23,794 nt of DNA from JANMEX01 sp043744175. Lineage in GTDB: Bacteria > Pseudomonadota > Alphaproteobacteria > Rhizobiales > Rhizobiaceae. Each line of letters begins with the position of its first letter. The first letter of the stretch is position 1. The DNA is taken from the NCBI GenBank assembly GCA_043744175.1, contig JAYTVD010000082.1:1-23794 (forward strand), in the 5' to 3' direction. Under the pieces are notes generated by a model that was given only the letters and a program-made list of their open reading frames with translations, made no database searches and had not been told where the DNA came from. The translations under genes and the position numbers were made by a program. Shown piece by piece: positions 1 to 6,685 of the stretch.

Positions 1-28
1 AGCAGCCAACCGGGGGTAATGGAGTCGC

Positions 29-952
29 ATGGAGTATTTTGTCCAGCAGGTGATCAATGGTATCACCCTGGGGTCTATTTATGGCCTCATCGCAATTGGT
101 TACACGATGGTTTACGGTATCGTCGGCATGATAAATTTCGCTCATGGCGATATTTTTATGGTCGGCTCGTTCATCGCGCTAATCACCTATCTCATTTTAA
201 CATCGCTGTTCGTGGGCATCCCTGTCGCGATTGCGCTGCTCATAATGATGTTGGTCGCCATGCTGCTCACCAGCCTCTGGAATTGGTCAATTGAGCGTGT
301 CGCTTACCGTCCGCTGCGCGGTTCATTCCGTTTGGCTCCGCTCATAACCGCTATCGGTATGTCGATCGCGCTGTCAAACTTCATCCAAGTGGCACAAGGC
401 GCACGCAACAAGCCAATTCCAGCATTGATTACAGGCAATCGGGTACTCTATCACAATCCACTAACCGGCGTTGATGTAATAATCTCCAACAAGCAAATCC
501 TGATTATGCTTGTGACCGCAGCGCTGCTCTATATTTTCTGGTACATCGTCAATAAGACGCCCCTAGGTCGTGCGCAACGTTCTTGCGAACAGGACCGTAA
601 GATGGCATCCCTTCTGGGGATTGACGTTGACCAAACCATCTCCATTACATTCATCATGGGCGCGGCACTCGCGGCGGTGGCCGGTACACTTTATCTGTCT
701 TACTATGGCGTCATTGTCTTTACAGATGGCTTTGTACCGGGTGTGAAGGCCTTCACGGCGGCGGTTCTCGGGGGCATTGGCTCGCTTCCTGGCGCGGTCG
801 TTGGCGGGCTGCTCATTGGTCTCATCGAGGCACTCTGGTCGGCCTATTTCTCCATCGACTATAAGGATGTCGCGGCATTCTCAATTCTGGCAATTGTGTT
901 GATCTTCATGCCGTCCGGCCTGCTTGGACGCCCTGAAGTGGAAAAGGTGTAA
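29..952 (+). CDS. livH: Branched-chain amino acid ABC transporter permease LivH
   Basis: Inner-membrane permease, one of the two channel subunits of a liv-type importer. The 307-residue protein matches the usual LivH length (about 300). It opens with the typical first helix and the motif GMINFAHGD near residues 32-40, which is characteristic of LivH. Several further hydrophobic helices follow, and a conserved LGGIGSLPGAVVGG segment lies near residues 248-261. The ATG is preceded by GGAG at 21-24. The stop lies 4 nt before the livM start, so the two are co-transcribed. The window begins just upstream, so the operon promoter is not visible. Substrate is inferred from family; relatives also carry amides, urea or other amino acids. 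Confidence 0.95.
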   Translation: MEYFVQQVINGITLGSIYGLIAIGYTMVYGIVGMINFAHGDIFMVGSFIALITYLILTSLFVGIPVAIALLIMMLVAMLLTSLWNWSIERVAYRPLRGSFRLAPLITAIGMSIALSNFIQVAQGARNKPIPALITGNRVLYHNPLTGVDVIISNKQILIMLVTAALLYIFWYIVNKTPLGRAQRSCEQDRKMASLLGIDVDQTISITFIMGAALAAVAGTLYLSYYGVIVFTDGFVPGVKAFTAAVLGGIGSLPGAVVGGLLIGLIEALWSAYFSIDYKDVAAFSILAIVLIFMPSGLLGRPEVEKV

Positions 953-956
953 TCCA

Positions 957-2339
957 ATGGCAAACTCACCTGTTTCCAACGCTGCTGAAGTCGATTACGC
1001 TAAAGCCTTGCGTGATGCCGTATTCACCGGCATCGTCGCCTTCGGTTTGTTCGTCCTCCTCATTGGTCTGGAAAGCAAGACCAATATTCGCAATGAGCTT
1101 ATCCTAGGCACCCGCTGGGGCCTGTTGGCCATTGTGGTTGGCTTGGCGATGCTCGGACGTTTCATGATGTCCGCCTATGTGCAGCCTTATCAGGCGCGGA
1201 AAAAGGCTTTTGCGGTGGCGAATCCTGTCGCTCAAGGCGAGCCTTCCTACTTCAGGAAGAACTTCTCCAAATTAGCAATTTTGTTTCTCTTTATCTATCC
1301 AGTGCTGATTATTGCAATTGTCGGAATCCAGGGATCACTTAAATGGGTTGATAATTTTGGCATTCAAATTTTGATCTATGTGATGCTGGCATGGGGCCTC
1401 AACATCGTAGTAGGCCTCGCCGGTTTGCTCGATCTCGGCTACGTCGCATTTTATGCGGTTGGCGCTTATTCTTATGCACTTCTGTCTGCAAATTTTGGTC
1501 TGTCATTCTGGGTACTTCTACCGCTGGCTGGCATATTGGCCGGTTTCTGGGGCGTCATACTCGGCTTTCCGGTCCTGCGCTTGCGTGGCGACTATTTGGC
1601 CATCGTAACCTTGGCATTCGGGGAAATCATCCGTCTCGTCATCATCAACTGGACACCCGTAACCAATGGTACCTTCGGCGTATCAGGTATTGCCAAGGCG
1701 ACATTGTTTGGCTTACAATTTACACCGGGTGCAGGTGGTTTTGCCGATACTTTCGGCCTCGCGCCCTCATCGGCTTACTATAAAATATTCCTCTATTACC
1801 TGATACTGTTACTCGCGTTGCTTACCGCATTTGTTACCATCCGTCTGCGTCGCTTGCCAATTGGCCGCGCCTGGGAGGCACTGCGTGAAGATGAAATCGC
1901 CTGCAAGTCGCTCGGCATCAATACCGTAACAACCAAGCTAACAGCATTTGCAATCGGTGCCATGTTCGGCGGCTTCGCCGGCGCGTTCTTCGCTGTCCGC
2001 CAAGGTTTTGTATCGCCAGAAAGCTTCGTGTTCTTGGAATCAGCTGTGATCTTGGCGATTGTGGTTCTAGGCGGCATGGGTTCACTTATTGGCATTGCAC
2101 TTGCTGCGGTTGCCATGGTCGGCGGCACTGAATTGCTGCGCGAAATGGATTTCTTGAAGCATATTTTTGGCAACGACTTCACGCCGGAATTGTACCGCAT
2201 GTTGATCTTTGGTTTGGCGATGATTGTTGTGATGCTCTACAAGCCGCGTGGCTTTGTGGGTAACCGCACACCAACCGCCTTCCTTCACGCAGGACGCAAA
2301 AATATCTCAGGCGAATTTACCAAAGAGGGACATGGATGA
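957..2339 (+). CDS. livM: Branched-chain amino acid ABC transporter permease LivM
   Basis: Second permease subunit of the importer. The ATG at 957 is chosen because it follows the livH stop directly; an in-frame ATG at 924 lies inside livH and is less likely. This gives 460 residues, somewhat longer than E. coli LivM (about 425), with an extra N-terminal hydrophobic region before the conserved core. Core motifs include GLAGLLDLGYVAFYAVGAY (roughly residues 153-171), typical of LivM, plus LRGDYLAIVTLAFGEI and the late LGGMGSLIG segment. The last codons overlap the start of livG (ATGATGA region at 2336-2339), which suggests translational coupling. The C-terminus ends in a short hydrophilic tail. 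Confidence 0.94.
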   Translation: MANSPVSNAAEVDYAKALRDAVFTGIVAFGLFVLLIGLESKTNIRNELILGTRWGLLAIVVGLAMLGRFMMSAYVQPYQARKKAFAVANPVAQGEPSYFRKNFSKLAILFLFIYPVLIIAIVGIQGSLKWVDNFGIQILIYVMLAWGLNIVVGLAGLLDLGYVAFYAVGAYSYALLSANFGLSFWVLLPLAGILAGFWGVILGFPVLRLRGDYLAIVTLAFGEIIRLVIINWTPVTNGTFGVSGIAKATLFGLQFTPGAGGFADTFGLAPSSAYYKIFLYYLILLLALLTAFVTIRLRRLPIGRAWEALREDEIACKSLGINTVTTKLTAFAIGAMFGGFAGAFFAVRQGFVSPESFVFLESAVILAIVVLGGMGSLIGIALAAVAMVGGTELLREMDFLKHIFGNDFTPELYRMLIFGLAMIVVMLYKPRGFVGNRTPTAFLHAGRKNISGEFTKEGHG

Positions 2340-4114
2340 TGACCTCAGGTAATTTGGAAACCAATAAAATGTCTGATGCAATTCTCACAGTAGATCACTT
2401 GTCAATGAAATTTGGCGGCCTCGTCGCTGTCAACGATCTATCCTTCCAAGCCAAGCGCGGTGAAATTACCGCTCTTATCGGTCCAAATGGTGCAGGCAAA
2501 ACCACAGTGTTCAACTGCATCACAGGTTTTTACAAACCAACTGAAGGCATGATGACCATGAAGCGCAGCAATGGGGAAACTCATTTGCTCGAACGTTTGA
2601 CGGACTTTGAGGCCAATAAAAAGGCCCGTGTGGCACGCACGTTCCAAAACATCCGGCTGTTTTCTGGCCTGACACTTTTAGAAAACCTGCTTGTGGCACA
2701 GCACAATACGCTGATGAAGGCATCCGGCTATACCGTTCTTGGCCTTCTTGGCTTCCCGACCTATGCAAAAGCAGCTGGTGCGTCTGTTGAAAAGGCTAAA
2801 TTCTGGCTAGACCGCATTGGCCTTACAGACCGAGCCGATGATCCAGCAGGTGATTTACCCTATGGTGCACAACGACGCCTCGAAATTGCCCGCGCCATGT
2901 GTACTGAGCCGGAATTGCTTTGTCTTGATGAGCCTGCCGCCGGTCTTAATCCGCGCGAATCCCTTGAGCTCAATACCTTGTTGAAGGGCATTCGTGCCGA
3001 CACAGGCACTTCGATCTTGCTGATTGAGCATGATATGTCTGTGGTTATGGGCATTTCGGATCACATTGTCGTGCTGGAATATGGCACGAAGATTTCAGAT
3101 GGCACGCCCAAGGAAATTCAGTCCGATCCGCGCGTTATTGCCGCCTATCTGGGTGTTGATGATGATGAGGCGACGGCTTTGCTTGCTGGCTCTGGTCCGG
3201 ATAAAGTGGTCGAAGGTTTCGACGCCGAGCCGGGTCCAGGTCAAGCGCCAATGGCATCTGCGTCCATGATGGCTGGTCCGATTGACCAGACCATAGGTCA
3301 TTCTTCCGGCGGCGAAATGATGAAAATATCGCCTGGCGCATCACGTGCCAACCGCGTACCGGCGACCGCAAAACCTGCACCAAAAGCTGCCTCTAAGCCA
3401 GTGGCTCTCGTTGCAGCACCTAAAGCAAAAGGAAAGCCAGCGAACAAGGTGGCGCCAGTAAAAGCGGCAGTAGCCAAATCTGCCCCTGCTGCCAAACCAT
3501 CCCTTACACAAAAAGCTCCATCCACGCCAACCCCAACCGATGATCTATTGCTCATCAAGGGCATAGGGCCCGTCAATGATGGTAAGTTGCGCGCCCACGG
3601 CATAACCACATTCAAGGAAATTGCAGCGTGGAAAAAGGCAGACATTATTTCTGTTGAAAAATATCTGGAATTTGATGGCCGTATTGCCCGCGAAGACTGG
3701 ATTGGGCAGGCAAAACTGCTGGCCAAAGGCGTAGGCGTTCGCAAGCCAAAAATCGCTAAGGTGGCAAGTGCACCAGTGTCTCTTAAGTCAACTCCGGTAA
3801 AGTCAGCCGTTGCCAAGCCCTCATCTGCGCCAAAGCAAACGCCAGCGCCAAAGCTACCTGATGATTTGTTGCTCATCAAAGGTATCGGCCCTGTCAATGA
3901 TGCAAAGCTGCGCGCCCACGGCATAACCACATTCAAAGAAATAGCGGCGTGGAAAAAGGCCGACATTATTTCCGTTGAAAAATATCTGGAATTTGACGGC
4001 CGCATCGCACGCGAAGATTGGATTGGCCAAGCAAAGCTATTTGCCAAAGGCATAGGCCTGCCAAAGGCCAAAGCACCAAAATCAGCCGCGACTAAGACTG
4101 GAGGGCGTAAATAA
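2336..4114 (+). CDS. livG: LivG ATPase fused to two helix-hairpin-helix domains
   Basis: Residues 1 to about 275 are an ordinary LivG ATPase: Walker A GPNGAGKT at 49-56, Q-loop near 104, the LivG-type signature LPYGAQR at 174-180, Walker B LLCLDEP at 194-200 and the switch His at 232. LivG is normally about 255-290 residues; this one is 592. A Lys/Ala/Pro-rich linker (about 276-401) leads to a 66-residue domain (402-467), a second linker, and a near-identical copy (509-574). Each copy holds LLLIKGIGPVND, a helix-hairpin-helix core, and GRIAREDWIGQAK. Similar domains occur as C-terminal extensions of alphaproteobacterial ribosomal protein L21 and NuoE (family recollection, not searched). AGAGGGA precedes the start; ATG 2336 or 2339 are equally good, and 2369 is a weaker alternative. 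The frame is open throughout, so a sequencing artefact is unlikely. What the tail binds is unknown. Confidence 0.93.
   Translation: MMTSGNLETNKMSDAILTVDHLSMKFGGLVAVNDLSFQAKRGEITALIGPNGAGKTTVFNCITGFYKPTEGMMTMKRSNGETHLLERLTDFEANKKARVARTFQNIRLFSGLTLLENLLVAQHNTLMKASGYTVLGLLGFPTYAKAAGASVEKAKFWLDRIGLTDRADDPAGDLPYGAQRRLEIARAMCTEPELLCLDEPAAGLNPRESLELNTLLKGIRADTGTSILLIEHDMSVVMGISDHIVVLEYGTKISDGTPKEIQSDPRVIAAYLGVDDDEATALLAGSGPDKVVEGFDAEPGPGQAPMASASMMAGPIDQTIGHSSGGEMMKISPGASRANRVPATAKPAPKAASKPVALVAAPKAKGKPANKVAPVKAAVAKSAPAAKPSLTQKAPSTPTPTDDLLLIKGIGPVNDGKLRAHGITTFKEIAAWKKADIISVEKYLEFDGRIAREDWIGQAKLLAKGVGVRKPKIAKVASAPVSLKSTPVKSAVAKPSSAPKQTPAPKLPDDLLLIKGIGPVNDAKLRAHGITTFKEIAAWKKADIISVEKYLEFDGRIAREDWIGQAKLFAKGIGLPKAKAPKSAATKTGGRK
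3539..3736 (+). repeat. Tandem intragenic domain repeat, copy 1 (HhH domain in LivG)
   Basis: This is the first of two 198-bp in-frame copies of the helix-hairpin-helix domain, encoding LivG residues 402-467. The start-to-start offset to copy 2 is 321 bp (107 codons). Comparing the copies codon by codon gives 27 nucleotide differences in 24 codons. Only 3 of these change the residue (Gly/Ala, Leu/Phe and Val/Ile). Confidence 0.95.
3860..4057 (+). repeat. Tandem intragenic domain repeat, copy 2 (HhH domain in LivG)
   Basis: This is the second copy, encoding LivG residues 509-574, about 86% identical to copy 1 in DNA and 63 of 66 residues identical in protein. The longest exact shared stretch is about 26 bp, around 3597 in copy 1 and 3918 in copy 2. 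The linkers before the two copies are both Lys/Ala/Pro-rich but do not align closely, so the conserved unit is the folded domain. Confidence 0.95.
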
Positions 4115-4851
4115 TGTCCGCCACAAATACAAAAGAACCGCTACTGAAAATACGCGGCGTCAATACTTTCTATGGTAACATTCAGGCGCTTCGCAACGTC
4201 GATATGGATGTTAACGAGGGTGAGATTGTCACCCTTATCGGTGCCAACGGCGCTGGTAAGTCAACACTGATGATGACAATTTGCGGCAGCCCACAGGCCC
4301 GCAGTGGCAGCGTCACATTTAACGGCACGGAGATTACCCGCGTGCCGACACATCTGATCGCTCGTATGCGCATTGCCCAGTCGCCTGAAGGCCGCCGTAT
4401 TTTTGGCCGCATGACGGTGCGGGAAAATCTACAAATGGGTGCAAGCCTTGATAATCTTGAACATTATGACGAAGACGTGCAGGAAATTTTTGCTCTCTTC
4501 CCGCGTTTGAAAGAGCGTATTGACCAACGCGGTGGCACACTGTCCGGCGGTGAGCAGCAGATGCTGTCTATTGGTCGCGCGCTGATGGCTCGTCCAAAAT
4601 TGCTATTGCTTGATGAGCCGTCGCTGGGTCTTGCCCCGCTCATCATTAAGCAGATTTTTGATGCCATTCGCGAACTAAACAGGACAAAAGGTCTTACCGT
4701 GTTTCTGGTTGAGCAAAATGCCTTTGGCGCATTGAAGCTCGCTTCGCGCGGCTATGTTATGGTCAATGGTGCCATCACTATGAGTGGCTCCGGTCAGGAA
4801 CTTTTGGCGAACCCCGAAGTCCGCGCAGCCTATCTTGAAGGCGGCCATTAG
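4114..4851 (+). CDS. livF: Branched-chain amino acid ABC transporter ATPase LivF
   Basis: Second cytoplasmic ATPase of the importer, pairing with LivG. At 245 residues it has the normal LivF length and no tail extension, unlike its partner. Walker A GANGAGKS is at 43-50, the signature LSGGEQQ at 143-149, Walker B LLLLDEP at 163-169, and the LivF-type SPEGRRIF segment at 90-97. The ATG overlaps the livG stop by one base (TAATG) and has GGAGGG 8 nt upstream, so the two ATPases are translationally coupled. Confidence 0.96.
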   Translation: MSATNTKEPLLKIRGVNTFYGNIQALRNVDMDVNEGEIVTLIGANGAGKSTLMMTICGSPQARSGSVTFNGTEITRVPTHLIARMRIAQSPEGRRIFGRMTVRENLQMGASLDNLEHYDEDVQEIFALFPRLKERIDQRGGTLSGGEQQMLSIGRALMARPKLLLLDEPSLGLAPLIIKQIFDAIRELNRTKGLTVFLVEQNAFGALKLASRGYVMVNGAITMSGSGQELLANPEVRAAYLEGGH

Positions 4852-4864
4852 AGGAGATGATATT

Positions 4865-5209
4865 ATGATTGTTAGTTTTCTCAGCGGCACCTGGTTCTTT
4901 GGCATGTGGGTATTTTTCGCGCTAGCATGTGGCGCGAGCTGGCTCAGCGCCAAAGGCGTTGCCAAATCATGGAAGCCAATGGCAGCATTTGTCGTCAATG
5001 CGCTTTTCTTGGCTGCGGCCGTGCGTTTCCTGCATTTTGCCCTCTATGGCGGCACAATGTTTAGCCTGACGGATTATATTCCGGACCTGATTGTTTTGGC
5101 CATTGTGGGCATCGTAGGCTACCGCTTTACCCGTACAAATCAAATGACCGCGCAATATCCGTGGCTGTATGAAAAAGCATCTCCGCTTTCATGGAAGGAT
5201 CGCGGATAA
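4865..5209 (+). CDS. Small three-helix membrane protein of the liv operon (DUF6867-like)
   Basis: A 114-residue protein with three predicted membrane segments, at about residues 5-27, 42-66 and 73-92. It ends in a conserved-looking cytoplasmic tail with YRFTRTNQMTAQYPWLYEK and a final SPLSWKDRG. I recognise this pattern as a small protein found after livF in Rhizobiales (DUF6867 by recollection); its function is unknown. The ATG at 4865 is chosen over an in-frame ATG at 4784 inside livF because GAGGAGAT sits just upstream at 4851-4858. It lies 13 nt after livF, so it belongs to the operon. A role in assembling or regulating the importer is inference from position only. Confidence 0.85.
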   Translation: MIVSFLSGTWFFGMWVFFALACGASWLSAKGVAKSWKPMAAFVVNALFLAAAVRFLHFALYGGTMFSLTDYIPDLIVLAIVGIVGYRFTRTNQMTAQYPWLYEKASPLSWKDRG

Positions 5210-5268
5210 TTAGTGTTAATGACGATTTGCACCAAAGACATAGTTTTGATGTGTGAATCAGCGTGACA

Positions 5269-5288
5269 TTTGCTGAGAAATCAGCAAA
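5269..5288 (+). promoter_or_regulatory. Leader hairpin 1 upstream of the binding-protein gene
   Basis: A perfect 8-bp stem (TTTGCTGA with TCAGCAAA) closed by a GAAA tetraloop, which is an exceptionally stable RNA loop type. It lies in the 161-bp gap between the small membrane protein and the binding-protein gene. No T-run follows, so it does not look like a terminator. Being RNA-specific (GNRA loop), it is more likely to act in the transcript than on DNA. Confidence 0.7.
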
Positions 5289-5290
5289 GT

Positions 5291-5328
5291 TTGGTTCCAA
5301 GCGGTAAAAAATTACCGCCGGGGACCAA
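5291..5328 (+). promoter_or_regulatory. Leader hairpin 2 upstream of the binding-protein gene
   Basis: An 8-bp lower stem (TTGGTTCC with GGGACCAA, one G-U pair), a 2x2 internal loop, then a perfect 7-bp upper stem (GCGGTAA with TTACCGC) and an AAAA loop. It starts two bases after hairpin 1 ends, so the two could stack. The sequence after it is A-rich, not T-rich, which argues against a terminator. Plausible roles are shielding the abundant binding-protein mRNA from decay or setting the expression ratio within the operon; both are inference. Confidence 0.7.
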
Positions 5329-5370
5329 TAAAAAGAACCCTCAAAAATAAACCCAATGGGAGTTTACACT

Positions 5371-6489
5371 ATGAAGAAAACTTTGTTCTCGGGCGTTGCC
5401 CTTGCTGCAATAATGGCAGTCAGCGGCGCTTACGCTGGCGAACTATTGATCGGCGTTGCCGGTCCAATGACTGGTCCTAACGCCGCTTTTGGCGCACAAG
5501 AGCAAAAGGGTGCCGAGCAGGCTGCTGCTGACATCAATGCTGCTGGCGGCATCAATGGCGACATGATTAAGCTGGTAATCGGCGATGATGCTTCCGATCC
5601 GAAGCAAGGCATTTCCGTTGCCAACAAGTTTGTTGCTGATGGCGTGAAGTTCGTTATGGGCCATTTCAACTCAGGCGTATCCATCCCCGCTTCTGCAGTT
5701 TACGCAGAAAACGGCATCATGATGATTACACCTTCGGCCACAAACCCGAAGCTAACAGAATCAGGCCTGACCAACGTATTCCGTACTTGTGGTCGCGATG
5801 ATCAACAGGGCGCGATTGCTGGTCAGTATCTTGCTGCAAACTTCAAAGATGCCAAGATTGCTATGATCCACGACAAGACACCTTATGGTCAGGGTCTGTC
5901 GGAATTCACCAAGAAGTTCATGAACGAGGCCGGCACAACAGAAGTTATGTTCGAAGGCATCAACATCGGCGATAAGGACTTCTCAGCCCTCATCACCAAG
6001 ATGAAAGATGCAGGCGTAACTGTTGTTCACTTCGGTGGCCTGTTCCAGGAATTTGGTCTGCTCGTGCGTCAAGCCGCTGACCAAGGTCTCAAGGCAACAT
6101 TCATGTCAGGCGATGGCATCATCTCCAACGAATTGGCATCCATTGCCGGTCCTGCAATCGAAGGCACATTGATGACTTTCGGTCCAGATCCACGCAAGAA
6201 TCCAGATGCTAAGGACTTGGTGGCTAAGTTTGTTGCTGCTGGTTTCGATCCCGAAGCATACACACTTTACTCCTACTCCGCCATTCAGGTTATCGCAGCT
6301 GCCGCAACTAAGGCTGGCTCGAACGATCCTGTGAAGGCTGCTGCATCAGTTGTTGCTGCAAGCCCTATCAAAACTGCTCTTGGCGATCTTACATACGATG
6401 CAAAGGGCGACAATGCGCGTCCTGACTTCGTTATCTACACATGGAAGAAGCAGGCTGACGGTTCGTTCACATACGAACAGAATCAGTAA
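5371..6489 (+). CDS. livK: Periplasmic branched-chain amino acid binding protein
   Basis: Type I periplasmic binding protein (Peripla_BP_6 class) that delivers ligand to the LivHM channel. The 372-residue length and the opening of the mature protein, GVAGPMTGPNAAFGAQEQKG, fit the LivJ/LivK family. A signal peptide spans residues 1-22 (MKK, hydrophobic core, ending AYA before GELL). The ATG at 5371 is preferred over 5356 because GGGAG lies 8 nt upstream and the signal peptide then begins cleanly. It is last in the importer cluster, preceded by a structured leader and followed by a strong terminator. Ligand is inferred; some relatives bind other amino acids or small polar molecules. Confidence 0.93.
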   Translation: MKKTLFSGVALAAIMAVSGAYAGELLIGVAGPMTGPNAAFGAQEQKGAEQAAADINAAGGINGDMIKLVIGDDASDPKQGISVANKFVADGVKFVMGHFNSGVSIPASAVYAENGIMMITPSATNPKLTESGLTNVFRTCGRDDQQGAIAGQYLAANFKDAKIAMIHDKTPYGQGLSEFTKKFMNEAGTTEVMFEGINIGDKDFSALITKMKDAGVTVVHFGGLFQEFGLLVRQAADQGLKATFMSGDGIISNELASIAGPAIEGTLMTFGPDPRKNPDAKDLVAKFVAAGFDPEAYTLYSYSAIQVIAAAATKAGSNDPVKAAASVVAASPIKTALGDLTYDAKGDNARPDFVIYTWKKQADGSFTYEQNQ

Positions 6490-6517
6490 TTTCTGTTTTA
6501 CAATTTATTGGAACAAG

Positions 6518-6549
6518 ACCGCCCGGAGCAATCTGGGCGGTTTTATTTT
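6518..6549 (+). terminator. Rho-independent terminator after the binding-protein gene
   Basis: A 9-bp stem (CCGCCCGGA with TCTGGGCGG, including one G-U pair) has a GCAA loop at 6519-6540 and is followed directly by TTTTATTTT at 6541-6549. It sits 29 nt after the stop codon and ends the liv transcript, separating it from pyc. Confidence 0.9.
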
Positions 6550-6685
6550 GCCTATTTATTGAGCAATGTTGCGATGCGGTCAAAACATTTGCACTGCAAT
6601 AAATTTCTCGCTAAGGACTAATCATAACAGTCTTCTTGGCGTGGGTCCGGGGTGCGGTCGAGCCAATTGTATAAGGGTTTGTCTG

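Noticed and set aside
3539..4057. CRISPR-like or mobile repeat.
   Set aside because: The repeats are long, in frame, only two in number, and encode a folded domain.
3298..4071. Long open frame on the minus strand opposite the LivG tail, also containing a repeat.
   Set aside because: It mirrors the repeated HhH coding DNA; its repeat is the antisense of that repeat, and synonymous changes fall in the plus-strand frame.
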